NCBI GenBank assembly: GCA_039654915.1 | Contig: CM077594.1 | Span: forward strand, 16,119,001 to 16,183,000 | Source: Aquilaria yunnanensis | Taxonomy: Eukaryota > Streptophyta > Magnoliopsida > Malvales > Thymelaeaceae | Length of the DNA: 64,000 nt | Direction: 5' to 3' | Part shown: in pieces, positions 1-12,306 of the stretch | Layout of the letters: each line of letters begins with the position of its first letter | Position numbering within the stretch: position 1 is the stretch's first letter | Position numbers and translations under genes: made by a program | The notes under the pieces: model-generated | The model's input: only the letters and a program-made list of their open reading frames with translations | Databases searched by the model: none | Told to the model about the DNA's origin: nothing

Positions 1-959
1 AATAAAGCATAAAGTAGGATTGAGAGAGCATATAAGTAGCAAGTTAATGAACGAGAGTAGCTTTCTGCCTCAGAACTACAATCACAGAGCAACATTGAAA
101 TAAAATCAACAAGTGCATAGTCTGGCGGATGGAAGCAGTGAGAGAGTTACTGAGAGATGGAGCATTGGAAAGTACCTAGAGAGCCTGTGAATAATCTGTT
201 AGAATTGTTACCGAGGCTAGGCCATTGGTGGACACGAAAAGTAAAGCTTCATGAATAACCTAAAATTCTACCTCTAAGGCTGATTCACATCCTGGAATAA
301 GAAAGCCTTTCCATTTATTTGGAGGGTTGTTGACTCCTAACCAAGCCCAAGCTGCTAAATTAAGGTCATTCGAGCATTGTGCATGCCTCATCCGTTAAAA
401 ATATTTTCAGCTTTGAAGGAGGCTGGTGGTCTTTACCTTTGCCTTCAAGTTCCATATAGCATAAGAGGAGGATTATAGGGAAATAAGGCAAACTTCTGTT
501 GAAAATCCTTGGACAGAGAAATCTAAAGCAGGATTTCATTTTTTCTAGCGATTAAAATGGGCCATGAAAAATAGCATGGCAAAAAGCGCACTTATTAGGG
601 CCAATCTAAATGGTCCAAAGGGTGGAGATAAGGGAACAAAGCTAATTTGGATGGTTTTCTTCAGTTGACTTGTGAGAGAAGTAAGCCACGCGTCAAAAGA
701 CAAATAAGCAGATGGCTCCGAGCGCGAAATATAATTGCTCTAGATATCTTGAGGTCCCGTGCATTCCAAGAAAAGATAGAACATCATCTTTGGGGAAAAA
801 TGGCATTAGGGGCTGAAAAGATTTATCAGACCCTCATGGGTAGCGAGGTTTGCCCTTGTCGATGAAGCCTATGATAAGTATTTTCACAAAAAGGATTTAT
901 ATTTTTTAGGAATGCCGGAGGCCCATATAGACATAGGAATAGTCAACAAATTGAAAAGT

Positions 960-2330
960 GATGAGTAGCTTAAGGTATTGTCTCCAGGTTCAAAAGAGAT
1001 GAAGACTATTTCTGCAACACCAAATTATAACCTTGTTTCACAGAGTAGGAGCTCGAAGCATTTATGAGCCTATAGATAGCATCCTGAGAATCCATACCAA
1101 AATTAGGATTAGTGGTTAAAATAAGTTGCATATTTTATAATGGGAAATGATTTTGAAGTAATGACTGCTTCCATCAACACTCCTAGAAATCATAAAAAGT
1201 CTACAACCCAGAGGCTAGGATCTTTGAACACATCCCTTCCAAGAGTACATAAATAGGTAGGTGAAACCTTCGGAATCCATGCGTCCTCCCATACTTTGAC
1301 TAGGAACCATCTTCAATATTTCATTGAATATGATCATGAAGAGGTGGTTGGCCATGCAAGAGACTTCTCCAAATAGTAGTTGAATTCCCATTGGCTTTAA
1401 TTAGCCATAAGGACTCGATAGACCAAAGAATCACTAGGCCCTGTAAAAACTCACTAGAAAGATTTAGCAAGAATAATTTGATTAAATAGCCAAAGGTCCT
1501 TGATCCCAAGTCCTCCGAAACCTTTAGAGAAGTGAAGAAGACCTTGGTGGTGGAGATGAAGTCCATGTTTGTCATAGGCACTCAACCACTAAAACTGAAT
1601 AAAATGCTTAGAAAGATCATTCGACATGGTTACTAAAACTTTAAGAAGCAACATGACATAAATAAGAACAAAAGATAAGGTAGGCTGAATAAGTGTGAAA
1701 TGCTCTGCAAGGTTCAAGAGATTCCTTTTCTAATCAGTTAACTATCAATGAACTTTATCCATAAGATATAGAAATGAAGATTAGCATGAAAGATCCTGGG
1801 TGAATGAGAGCCCACATATAAGGGGATGATGTCAGTAACCTAAAAAGAAAGGATCTAAATGCTGTCATTCGAAAGGGATCCTACAACATTCCAACTAAAT
1901 GATCATTCTGACTTATGAATATTGATGTATTAGCCTGCTGCAATCTCCAAACATTGTAGAGTCTGATTTAGGGTGTGACCTATTGTCATAGTTAGATGAA
2001 AACAAATACTCCAGTCGTTGGCAAAAAATAGATGACTAATTTCTAGATCACTCATACTAGCTATGAGGCCTTGTATGGTACTTAAAGATTGGAGCTTTTG
2101 TAACCAACTAGAGAAGGCTTCTGCACACAGCATAAAAATACGATAAGCTAAAGGATCCCTTATCGAATACCTATAAAGGGAGAAAATTAGTCAATATTAT
2201 AGTCATTTACAAACACAAAATGGGACATCATCCTTACGTACTGCATGATTAGGTGAACCCATTTGTGTGGAAAGTGCATAGCCCGAAGAACCTTTTCAAT
2301 AAAGGACCACTGTAAGGAGTAATACGCTTC
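960..2330 (-). pseudogene. LINE (non-LTR) reverse transcriptase relic
   Basis: The reverse strand carries broken pieces of a plant L1-type ORF2. The piece at 1930-2133 reads like the core of the RT domain (LCAEAFSSWLQK, then SHLFFANDW at the place of the FADD catalytic box, so one catalytic Asp appears changed to Asn). The piece at 1330-1580 reads, in a second frame, like the conserved stretch after the RT (GFGGLGIKDLWLFNQ). Frames shift and stop codons interrupt every segment, so this copy cannot make protein. Weak similarity may continue toward base 1. The family assignment rests on motif order only; endonuclease and poly(A) tail were not located. I see no gene in 1-959. Confidence 0.62.
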
Positions 2331-2339
2331 TTTTCAAAT

Positions 2340-3185
2340 GCCTTTATCTTTGGATGTCTTATTTAGAATAATATTATTATTACCCACAAGCTTTTGCATG
2401 TTGTTTCTTGTACTTCTCCTACAACATAAGCTACGTGGAAATAAAGCAATTTTAAATTTGAGTATTAGGAAAGCGTATGGCTCCATTCATACACAAAACA
2501 TTGTTCAAAGAAACAAAATAAAAACATTGTTCTTTGTAGGAAATTGTCTTTTGAGTAAAACAAAGCTTTCTCCCAACAAACAAGAACATTACATTAATTT
2601 TCTAACAAAAAAAAACACAAATAACGTATTTTTTAAAGGTTGGGACTAATTAATAAATTTATAAATTTTAAGGTTAATGGTTAAATATATAATGCAAAAT
2701 AAAGACCAGAGACTATTGGTGTATTTCTCATGTTGCATGACTTTATCATAAATGCTTCTATATACTATTACACTAAATAAATGAATGTACAAGAACTTTA
2801 CTAACATTTGTTTGTCATTGTTTGTTTGAGAAGAAAAAAATTTGGTGGCATTAGATGTGAAAAAACATTTTTCTTTTTCTTTTTTTTTTTTAGTTTTTAT
2901 TTTTTATGTATAGTTTTTTAAAATATTTTTTGGAAAACATGCATAGTTATTCCACAAGCAAATTATTTTCTGGAAATGAAAAGTTAGAAAACTTGTCTCA
3001 TTGAAATTTTTTTTTTCCCCAAAACAAGATTCTATATTCTTTCATTTTTTAAATGTAGTACTCATATAAAAGAAAAGAATTACGTTTAAAACTATGATAA
3101 AATTGCTAGATATATTTTTCATTACGTACAATCGAATATAACATAATATTGAATAGGAACAATGAGCTGAAGATTAGGAGTCAAT
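2340..3185. other. AT-rich intergenic DNA, no gene seen
   Basis: A 103-codon open frame at 2338-2649 is low-complexity and matches nothing I recognise. The rest is homopolymer-rich AT sequence without a supportable gene. Confidence 0.5.
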
Positions 3186-3513
3186 TCGTTTTAACTTAAA
3201 TCAACTGACTTATTTTTACTTTTACATTTTTTATACCTGAAACCAATTTCATTTGAAAGTCAATATTATGTAGATGCAATAATCTATTTGAAAGTAAATT
3301 TTCATGGTGTTTTAACATTTTTTTGAATTTTTATTTTTTAATGTCTTAAATTAGAAAAATTCATAAAAATTTAGTAAGATTACAAAAAATTTATTTTCAA
3401 TGGATTATTGCAGATACATAATATTGGATTTTAATTAAAATTAGTTTCAGGTAAAAAAAATGTAAGACTAAAAATAAATCATTTTAGAGTTAATTGATTT
3501 AAGTTAAAACGAA
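3186..3513. mobile_element. Fold-back MITE-like element
   Basis: The first ~140 bp (starting TTCGTTTTAACTTAAATCAA) is repeated in inverted orientation at the right end (ending TTGATTTAAGTTAAAACGAA), separated by ~50 bp of AT-rich DNA. The arms match closely, with scattered substitutions. There is no coding capacity. A clear target duplication was not resolved, so superfamily is open. Confidence 0.7.
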
Positions 3514-3599
3514 CTGGGTGTAGGATTTTTTCCGATACAATATCAAGAGAGCATGATATTAAATATAGCTAAATATATTAAGAGTCAATGCCTATATGA

Positions 3600-5402
3600 G
3601 CAAATTCTAGCGGTAATCGCTTCACATACATGCAGTGATTTCATCTCACTTTGGCTGTATTGGTTGTTTGAGACATGAACCTCAACCATTTGATGCTCAA
3701 CACCTAAACCTTTTTTTTATTCTTCAAATATCAACCTTTCCTTTTCAGCTTGAGTAGATATTTCATTTATTTTATCTTGTTGTCTAATAAAATTGTGTAA
3801 TACATAGCAAGCTATAGGAATTAAGCATTGTGTGCGAGTAGACAGTTGGATATCTTCTTTAAATCAAAAGTCTTACTCTCCATCCACCAAAAAATTTCTC
3901 CACCATATTATGGGAAAAAAAGTATTGGTGATTAAATAACTCTTCGTTTCCTTTAAATCAGGTTCTCCCATGGAAAATCTTTAGGGATGCCTTTCACCTC
4001 TATAAGAAGCTAAAAATCTTGAAATATTTGAAAAATTGGAATCCAACAAATAAAAGTTATCTACATAAAAAAAATATAAAGAGGTTTAACTTAATGTAAA
4101 CTCTATTTTACAGATGAAAGCCTCCTAAAGAACCAGTTAAAACATAATGGGCAAACTCAACCTGTCATCCTTAAACTATATTCTATGTTGTATAATCGTC
4201 TAAAAACTATAAAGTGTTGCATCAATCATCCCAAAACTATTTAATTATTATTATCTCGTATTGCTGTCCATTACATTAGTTAAGGATAGAAAAATGACGT
4301 AGCTGCTTATGTGGCTTTGAAAACTTGTGTGGCTGCTAATGTGGTATTACTTTTCCATCAGTCCGTAATAGTATGATAGACAGCGGGATGAGACAGCAAC
4401 AATGAAATAGTTTGCGGATGATTGATGCAATACTTGATAGTTACAGGATGATTAAGCAACATAGAATATAATTTAAAGACAACAAGTAAAGTTTACCTAA
4501 ACATAATAGGTGTTGTTGTGCATCTAGTTGAGTTGTGTCTATCAAGCATCATTATTCAAAATAAATCTAGAACTAGTTGTTTAAAATTGAACATGAAAAA
4601 TCTTTTAGAATTATAAGTTAGCTTGATAAAGGATGAAACCAAATAGAGTTGTCCAGGAAAAGTTTAATCCATTTGACAACCATCGTACAATCATTTCTAG
4701 TGCCTTCCCATCACCTATACACAAATGTAAAGATCATGTCATGTGAACATGCTGCTAAGACATTTTGTGTAATATTAGAACTTTTTCTACCAAGAAAATT
4801 GTTTTGCTTGATAGCGGGAGTTGCTGCAACAACATGAGTGCCATCATGTGCAGCAATACAATTCTATGACAACAAAAAATTAGAAGGTGATTAGAAGATT
4901 TAAAAATTATTGCTCATATGTACATGAATATAAAAAGTATGCAGATGCCTTGAAATAGGGATGCCAATTTTTTATTCTTTCAAACTTCTGGTTGTATTAA
5001 ACCACCTCTATTTATAGGTCTAATTATATCATTCCGTATAGTTTCTAAAGCCCTCAAAACATTATTAAACCAATAGCTTATAATGGCTGTTGAATGTCGA
5101 AATCTCTTTACAATATGTCTTTGATTATCAATGTTATGCAAAATTGACAAATAGATGGCAGGAGCTTCTTTTACAGATACAATCTTTTCATCTTTTAACA
5201 GATTCAAACTTTTGAGCCGATCACATAAATTTAGGAATACATGAGAGCTCAAATGAAAATTCTCAAAACATTTAGCTGGATGATCTTGCAAGACTTCTAT
5301 GACATAAGTCATACCCTTTAAAATTGATATTCTGTAATTAATCTTTTGAAAGAGAGATCTTTCAAATTCCAACACATATGAAAAAAAAATCATATATCTC
5401 AA
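3600..5402 (-). pseudogene. PIF/Harbinger transposase relic
   Basis: Reverse-strand fragments line up in order with a PIF/Harbinger (ALP1-like) DDE transposase. Positions 5402-4980 give a 140-aa N-terminal piece resembling the helical domain before the catalytic core (FRHSTAIISYWFNNVLRAL, then RNDIIRP). Positions ~4860-4800 give the catalytic-core entry AAHDGTHV. Positions 4800-4650 give NVLAACSHDMIFTFVY. Positions ~3850-3770 give the C-terminal LIPIACYVLHNFIR. Stops and frameshifts separate the pieces, and a 350 bp MITE sits inside at 4149-4498. The element is dead. Its partner Myb/SANT-like ORF lies upstream in the same orientation at 6978-6673. Confidence 0.75.
4149..4498. mobile_element. 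350 bp MULE-type MITE inside the Harbinger relic
   Basis: The element begins GGGCAAACT and ends AGTTTACCT, with imperfect inverted repeats of ~130 bp at both ends. It is flanked by a perfect 9 bp direct repeat AAACATAAT (4140-4148 and 4499-4507). A 9 bp duplication with long TIRs is typical of Mutator-like elements. It has no coding capacity and is younger than the Harbinger copy that it interrupts. Confidence 0.82.
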
Positions 5403-5592
5403 AGAGTTTATATTATCCCAAGAATCATTTGAGCTAGAACCATTAGAATTAAAATAAACAATTGTAGAACTAATAGCACCTAAGTATGGCTTAAGAGCTA
5501 CATAACCAATTAATGTGAAACTAAATTAACATATAACATGAAACTCGTGAAACTAAAACAAAAAAATCTAGCAACTTTAATTGATAAATAAT

Positions 5593-6521
5593 GGCCTAAT
5601 TCCCTATTTGACTTTTGTACTATACTGACTCAGATGTTCTCTGCCAATTATGTAACAGAATTGCATTTGATTACAATTTAAAATTTTAGCCCTCTAATTA
5701 TACAAATCAATAACTTTAGGACTTAAAATACAATTAAACCTGCAGCCGTAGAAACCAGAAACTAATGAAATCTTGGTATGATTCCATAGCTGTTGATGGT
5801 CTCAATTCTGGTGCGATCGACGGTCTTCATTCTGATGCAATCGACAGTCTTGATTTCGGGACAATTGACAGCCTCGATTCCAGTATGATCGATAGTCTCA
5901 CTTCCGATGTGATTGACGATCTTGATTAGGATGGAGGATGGCAAATCAAGGACTAAGCAAGCTAGTGAATTAAGGACAAAGCAAGTTAGCGAATCACTGC
6001 CAAAGAATTAAGGAAAGCAAATTGAGGCCGATGAATTGAGCAACGAATGGAGGTAAGGAGCGATGGAAAACACTAGGATGAGACGAATCAAGGAATGGAC
6101 AATGGGTAACGAGGAACGAACGGATGGGAGAAGACCGATTGACAGACAAATTGAGGAATGAACAGGCAAGGACTGATGGACAAGGCTAGTAGAACAAAAT
6201 GATTGGGAAGGGTAAAATTGGAAAATGTGTGGAAAACATCTAACTACCTAAAACTATGCATAATTTGAAATTGAGCAAAATAAATGGGACAGAAATAGTA
6301 CTAAAAAGGGAAGAGTCAAAACATTAGGGTGTAGAAGCTAAAAACTAGGAAACTTAAGTGGCAATTATGTGTTTTTTTCATTTTTAAATAAAAAAAAACT
6401 TAAGTAAATGGCACAAAGTATCCTGGTTATTAAAATTCAGGGCTTGATTATGATGCCTAAAAGTTCAAGGAAGTGAATGGCCGAATAACTATAGTACAGT
6501 GGTCAAATAGGGAATTAGGCC
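5593..6521. mobile_element. 929 bp TIR element with 9 bp target duplication
   Basis: Ends are exact inverted repeats at the tips (GGCCTAATTCCCTATTTGAC against its complement), with further imperfect match inside. It is flanked by ATAAATAAT (5584-5592) and ATAAATGAT (6522-6530), a 9 bp duplication with one mismatch, which points to a Mutator-like non-autonomous element. The interior holds a degenerate ~27 bp tandem repeat near 5795-5935 and a purine-rich second half. It sits between the Harbinger transposase and Myb-like fragments. Confidence 0.78.
5795..5935. repeat. Degenerate ~27 bp tandem repeat
   Basis: About five units share a core like TCGACAGTCTTGATTC with substitutions. The period is a multiple of three, and the reverse frame reads as a repeating IET/KTVD-type peptide (60 codons). 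This looks like repeat-driven openness rather than a gene. Confidence 0.6.
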
Positions 6522-6672
6522 ATAAATGATCCGTAAAGTAGTTAATACAAACTATTAGAATATTTATAGTTTATCTAATAAAGGATTAGAAGTCACTGAA
6601 GTATTTAAAACTAAATTCACGAGCTAATTCTATTTGAATTATTGTTTACTTTAAATTCTTAAGACATTCCTT

Positions 6673-6978
6673 TCACCTTAAAGGTAACATTTTAATCAAT
6701 ATTCGTCTCCAAATGGGGTCATGGAAGTGGGCAAATGCCACGTTATAAAAGTTAAAAGAGACATCTTCTATAGTTTCAAGAAGATCCATTACATTATCAT
6801 CGGAATATGAGTAAAATTCAAGACTAATAGCAGATTTGTTTTTTGATTGAGTTTTAGACTCAAGCAGTTTGGCTCTGGCATTCAAGCTAGATGACCACTT
6901 ATCTAAGTAGACTTTAAATTTCCCATATCTTATTTTTTTTTCTAGCACATTGCTCATCCAAAGTATTACAAGCAGCAT
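6673..6978 (-). pseudogene. Myb/SANT-like protein fragment of PIF/Harbinger
   Basis: The 101-aa reverse-strand frame ends with a helical segment (LLETIEDVSFNFYNVAFAHFHDPIWRRILIKMLP). This resembles the C-terminal part of the plant Myb/SANT-like proteins (PF12776 type) encoded as the second ORF of PIF/Harbinger elements. The DNA-binding N-terminal part is not intact here. Orientation and position upstream of the transposase relic support the assignment. An independent host Myb/SANT gene fragment is the alternative. Confidence 0.5.
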
Positions 6979-7243
6979 ATTTCTGGCCTACTTGTTAATT
7001 GCTTTGACCTCATCCATTCAAAAACTCACTCTCAAGTTCTTGTTCTTCCTCGTCTATGGGAGGCACTTAGGTAGACATGTAATAAAGCTTTTTAGTAACA
7101 GTGGTGGGTTTGAATACCTGGGAGAGCATGCTATAATGCTTGCTGCTAGATTTGTGATATGTCTTGATGTTCTATGTATCTTACTGTGCTAAAGAAAGCA
7201 CAAAAAACAAAGTAGTAAGGAGTAGCAAACAAGTACTTTTTAG

Positions 7244-8720
7244 GTGTATATGCCTACTACTCCCGTGAACTATGATGACTTAGACAATTAACTCCTTGTA
7301 CTATGAACTGTACTAACTCGAATCCTAGATTTTGATAAATCAACCAGTTTAGTCCTTTAACTCGGTTACGTGTTCATGTGAGTGCACATGAGTTGGATGC
7401 CATGAGGCATTTAATAAAGTGGCACCATAGTTGCATTTCAGCAAAAAAAAAAAAAAAACCACCATCAAGGATGACTTAAAGGTTTTCTCCACCACCAGGG
7501 TGTATTCTTTTTCTCCCATTTGCCTTGTTGCCACACCCTTATCCTCCAACTCCACATTAGACCCTAAATGGAAAAAAGCCCTCAAATCCTTTGACATCCC
7601 CACTACCAGAAACCCCTGCATCCAGCCATTTGCCAACAAAACCACTACTTGACTACCACGTCTTTGTCATTAGCTTCCCTTGCCCTCTCCTTCACCTTTT
7701 TTTCCTGCGTCCGCTTTTTTTGCTAGCTCTTTGACATTTGGTTCTCCTGCCTCCAAACCTCATCATCTTTCCACCCTCATCAACAACTTCGGCCAATTTC
7801 ACCATCCTTGGTAACATGATTATGCTCAAATCCTTTACATTTCTCACGCCAATCTTACTAGAAATCTTCCCTAACACTTTAATTTGAATCTTACCCATAT
7901 CAATTTGTTTGACAACAAACTTTAAGGCTAGCTGTCGCTAGACCGTATCCATATACTATCTCTAGCCACTAGCCATTGTTAGATTGTGGACTTTTAGTGA
8001 CAACTTCTTATCACTAAATCTTGTTGGATTGTTAGCGATGAATAACCTTCACTAAAGTGTTGCTTAACTTTTAATGACAGTTTGCCATTATACTTAGCGA
8101 TTGTTTGTAGCCATCACTAATTTATCCGTCACTAAATCACCTTTTTCTAGTAGTGCAAGATACCCATTTTTTATTACCCTCCTAGAAAATCTCATGTGTT
8201 TGAATCTTTCTTTAAATAGGCTTTGATGAGATTAATTTGCCGCTAATTTGTCCGTGAATGTTGTGTCCCGTGCAAAAAGAGGCTTTTCAATGTCACCAGT
8301 AGGTAGCAATGTCTCTTTCTTTCGCCATTGTCAATCACCTTTTTCTTTATGAGTGCTCCATTCAGATCCTTATCAATAAAACAAGTAGTGAAATTTTTGA
8401 ATTAATGTGATTTTTGTCTCTGTTTCAATTGGGCTTGTTGCTCTAATTGGAAAAAATGACATCGTATGGTACATGGCAAAATTAAGAAAGGTTGAGAGTT
8501 TTGGGGAAGTAAGGAATGGTTAATTACAATGGACTTTGTGCCACTTCATTAAACACCTCACGACCTCTGGCTTACATGTGCTTAGGTGAATGCATAGAGG
8601 AGTTAATATACCAAATTGGCCAATTTCAAAAAGTTCAGGGTTCAAGTTAATGTAGTTCATAGTTTAGGGACTTACCTATCCGAGTCATCATAGTTTGGGG
8701 GACCATAAGGCATTTAGGCT
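7244..8720. mobile_element. 1.48 kb MULE-like TIR element
   Basis: Long inverted repeats of roughly 200 bp form both ends (left includes GAACTATGATGACTTAGAC, right the complement of CAAACTATGATGACTCGGAT). They are flanked by a perfect 10 bp duplication TACTTTTTAG (7234-7243 and 8721-8730). The interior has C-rich sequence of unknown origin at 7460-7720 and a CACTA-like terminus near 8155. No transposase is present. Confidence 0.82.
7917..8155. mobile_element. CACTA-type terminal fragment
   Basis: The segment ends TTTTCTAGTAGTG, the complement of a CACTACTAGAAAA terminus typical of En/Spm (CACTA) elements. It is preceded by repeated motifs such as TAGTGACA, CACTAA and AGCGAT that look like subterminal repeats. 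No matching opposite end was found, so it is read as a partial copy nested in the surrounding TIR element. Confidence 0.45.
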
Positions 8721-8730
8721 TACTTTTTAG

Positions 8731-9490
8731 CAACAAATTAGATTCACTACAACAAAAAGCCAAGACAAACATATTACTAATCCAGTGTAGAAAATCATCT
8801 AACTTAATTCACAATTCAAAAAGACTAGCTTACCAACTTAAGCACACATATACGACACAACCATGCACTTTCAAAGGTATGCGCAATATAGTAGTAAAAC
8901 CAACTTAAAAGGGTATGCCAATGTGTCTAATTTGCCTTTAACTTTCATGAACAAATTTGATTTTTATAGGCGAACCTTAAACATTAAAAGTTACATGCAT
9001 ATAAGCTTTAAAATAAAATTTGATTGCCACACCCAAAGCTACTCTTTGAAACCAAAACTATAAAATGGTTGCATAAGTGAAATAAATGCACAAACTTATA
9101 TATAGATAAAAATTGATTGAAAGAAGGAGAGAGATCAGATGAACAAATCAGGAAATCAAATAATGATGAAGTAAAGGTGCCACAATCTATTAATAATTTG
9201 GAATAAGTGAAGCAAGATGAGGCATTATACAGCAATGAAGAATCAGATTGAAGGCGCCATGGCTAGAGCTATGGTTGAGTGAAAGAAAAAGGTGTTGAGA
9301 CTCGATCAAGAGTTTTAATGAAATGAAAACCATGTTTTCTAGCTTTTAAAAAATGGAAAACAACCAAAAAGATGTTTTGTAATTCTTAATAAAATGGAAA
9401 ACTGTTTTTTTAGAATAAAAAATAAAAATTAGTGAACTAAACACATTTTCTTTTCTTTTTTTTTTTCAAAAAATTTTCTAAAACTAAATA
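8731..9490. other. AT-rich intergenic DNA, no gene seen
   Basis: Two short overlapping frames on opposite strands (8863-9063 and 9008-9235) show no recognisable domain. I see nothing else. Confidence 0.5.
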
Positions 9491-9496
9491 AAGTCT

Positions 9497-9830
9497 TAAT
9501 TTCTTTGAAAGAGAGAGAAGAAATTCTTATGAATGATAGCCTCTTATGTTAGGCCAATGAACAAATTCCAAGGAGAGAATTGATTTAGAGTTGGGTAACA
9601 ATCACCAAGCGACATCATTTTTGGTAAGAATCCTCGAGTGTTGTTACCGTTGCCTCATTGATCTGCATGTCTTTTTGCAGCCATGTTAAACACATGGATC
9701 ACTTGGCAGACACGGAATAGTACAACAACTATCAATAGGACATATCAGTACCTGATCGACTTAGCTGGTGAGACGGTGAAGATGGCTGAGCTGTTATTGA
9801 TGAGCATGGTAATGGTGGCAACCCATATCT
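9497..9830 (-). pseudogene. Truncated PGG-domain gene copy (3' end)
   Basis: The stretch 9640-9830 is a degraded reverse-strand copy of the last part of the intact PGG gene at 11380-11895 (shared CATGTTAAACACATGGATC and the following codons). The 3' flank at 9497-9620 matches 9985-10130, the 3' flank of the intact copy before the 1.2 kb insertion. This shows a tandem duplication of the gene's 3' half. Substitutions and indels have destroyed the frame, and the copy stops abruptly near 9830. Confidence 0.7.
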
Positions 9831-10140
9831 ACTAATCTAGCAAATAACATCTACTAATCTAACAATTTGATTTATCAATCCCTAGGATTGAAAGACCCCA
9901 AAAAAACCAAATATAAATTAATGATTCACAATATTACCAACCAGACTTAACAACTAAGGGTTTGACTTGACCTAATTCAGAGCCTTAATTTCTTTGAAAG
10001 GCCAAGAAGAACCTCGTACAAATGACATGACGGCCTCTTTTATGAGGCCAATGAACAAATTCCAAGGAGAAGATAATTGATTTGTGGTTGGGTAAACTAA
10101 CAACAACTAAGTGACATTATGTTTTGTAAGACTACTTAAG

Positions 10141-11374
10141 TGTAGAGATGGTAAAACCTGACCCGCATAAATGATCTGGCTCAACCCACTCAAACCTAAG
10201 CCCAATTAGACCCAATTTGACAAAAAAAAATCAACAATCTGAACACACCAACTTGAATCTAAATTTGATTGAAGGGAAATCCGAGAAAACCTGAATCCAA
10301 ATAACCCAAAGTCGAAATACTCGAATGCAAAATGACTCGAGCCTGAATTGATCCGAACCTGAAATGGCCTAAACACGATATTGACTTGACCCCGATTGTA
10401 GGGAAACCCAAGAAAACCCGAATCTAAATGACCCAAAGCTGAAATACTCAAATACAAAATGACCTGAGCCTGAATTGACCTGAACCTAAAATAACCCAAA
10501 CCTGAGACTGACTTGACCCGAATCTGAGATGACCTGATGACTAAACTTGACAAAATCCAATTTTAACCCTCACCTTAAACTTTAACTTTTTTTTTCAATT
10601 ATTTTTCATATTTAGTAAGTCCTAAATATGAGAGCTTCCATGTTTAGTAATTTTCATATTCAGTATATCTCTTATTTAGAAAATGTGAATTTCATACCTA
10701 GTACCTTCCATTTTTTTATACTTTCATATTTAGTAAGTCTCATATTTGAGAATGAGCCTTTTATATTTAGTAGCTCAATTTCTTTCAAATATTCATATTT
10801 AATAATTTTCATATTTTGATAAGAGATATCCATGTTTAGTAACTTCCATTTTTTTAGGGTTTTTATATTTTGTAAGTCCTATATTTAGGTAAGAGACTTT
10901 CATATTTAGGGAAGAGACTTCCATATTTAGTAAATCTTATATTTGGATTATTAAAAAACAAGTAAATTTTATATTTAGTAAGTTTAATGATCTTGATAGA
11001 CAATTGTTAAAATTACAACATGCATCACTAAACTTTTAAGTATAGTGCAATAAGGTACCTAAATTTTAAAAAATTTCATTTCAATCACCCCTAATAATTA
11101 CAACATTGGTCCTTGAACTTTTCAATCTTTGCACTTTCAACCCGAATATGACTCAAAACCTAACCTGAATTTACTCAATACTGAAATTGACTCAACTTGT
11201 AGTAAACATGTACCTAAATAAACTCTGCTTAACTCAACCCTAACAAAAAATCAACTTGATCTGAAATTAACGTGAATCCAAATAACCCGACTTAAACTTA
11301 AGTTCATGCAAACTTGGTTAAATTCAATTCAAATGACCTGATACAAATCTGATCCAACCCGTCCAATTGTCATA
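10141..11374. mobile_element. 1.23 kb insertion with 10 bp target duplication
   Basis: The perfect 10 bp repeat ACTACTTAAG occurs at 10131-10140 and 11375-11384. Everything between interrupts the 3' flank of the PGG gene. The ends (TGTAGAGATGG and AATTGTCATA) show only weak inverted similarity. The interior has two degenerate ~120 bp repeats rich in TGACCC/AACCTGA words (10250-10500) and a region repeating CATATTTAGTAA-like words (10600-10990). The duplication length suggests a Mutator-like element; the class is not proven. Confidence 0.65.
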
Positions 11375-11379
11375 ACTAC

Positions 11380-11895
11380 TTAAGGGTTGCCGTCCGTACC
11401 TTGTTCCTCCGGATATCTTTTTGTAACCTTGTTAAACACATGGATCGCTAGCCGGGCACCGAACGGCACGAAGGCCGCCAACAGGACGTATCGGAACCTG
11501 ACCGACCCGGGTGGCGAGACGGCAAAGATGGCGGATCCGTAAGTGACGAGCATGGCGATGGTGGCGATGCAAATCTCCAGGTGGAAAGGGAAGCGAACGG
11601 TGAGGGAAATGATGACGAGTATTGAAGTGGAGAGAGCGATGGTGTTGGAGATGAGGAAGACATAGTAAGGCTGCTTGTGCGAGGCGTATATCGCTCTGCC
11701 GGCATGGTGGCCTTTGTCGTTATCCTGCCAGACGCTGCCGGGAGGATTGACGCCGGCGGTGAAGGTGACGGTGGCAATAAGGGTTACGACGATGAGGAGA
11801 ATGTTCCTGGTCTCCGTGGTGGTGTCTCGGTCTTCTCGGTATTTGAAAAAACTGTACCAGCTTCGGCTCGGAGGTAGAGATACGGAAGAAGCCAT
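11380..11895 (-). CDS. PGG-domain membrane protein
   Basis: The 171-aa ORF is a stand-alone PGG domain (PF13962 type), usually found at the C-terminus of plant ankyrin-repeat membrane proteins of the ACD6/BDA1/ITN1 group. Residues 25-60 hold the signature block (ETRNILLIVVTLIATVTFTAGVNPPG), although the usual PPGG reads PPGS here. Four hydrophobic segments (about 30-48, 78-96, 104-125 and 135-152) predict a four-pass membrane protein with a basic C-terminus. No ankyrin repeats lie upstream, and the ATG is the first in frame. A 1.2 kb element sits immediately 3', with its duplicated target site supplying the stop codon region. Expression is unknown. Broken paralogues lie on both sides. Confidence 0.82.
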   Translation of the reverse strand: MASSVSLPPSRSWYSFFKYREDRDTTTETRNILLIVVTLIATVTFTAGVNPPGSVWQDNDKGHHAGRAIYASHKQPYYVFLISNTIALSTSILVIISLTVRFPFHLEICIATIAMLVTYGSAIFAVSPPGSVRFRYVLLAAFVPFGARLAIHVFNKVTKRYPEEQGTDGNP

Positions 11896-12306
11896 TTTCT
11901 TCTTGGTTGGGCATGTTTGGGACTTAGAAATTAGCGTTTTATACCAATGAGATTACTACTTGGCAATGAAGTTAAAAGACTTTTGGACTCGGTCTTAGTC
12001 TTCGTCTTGGTCTTGCTTTGTCTTGTTCTCTCAGTGCCTGTCTTCTGTGTACGTGCGTCTTCTCATTATAAAGGGCTCTTTAATACTATCAGATTACAAT
12101 GGAACTACTTCATCAGAAAAAGTAGCAAAGATTTACAATAAAAATGGCTTTAGCCTTGGTCTTGGTCTTTTCTTTTTTTTTTTTATTAGTACAGTTCATG
12201 CACCCAGATCTTTGTTGGTGTTACTTAATTATTCTCATGAAAGTATATTAATTACGCCATCAACCTAAATGTTTGTCTTTTTTAAAATATTTTGTGTGTC
12301 ATAATA

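Noticed and set aside
7600..8155. CACTACCAGAAA at ~7602 as the partner of the CACTA terminus at 8155
   Set aside because: Inner bases do not match the other end and the flanking trinucleotides differ; probably chance.
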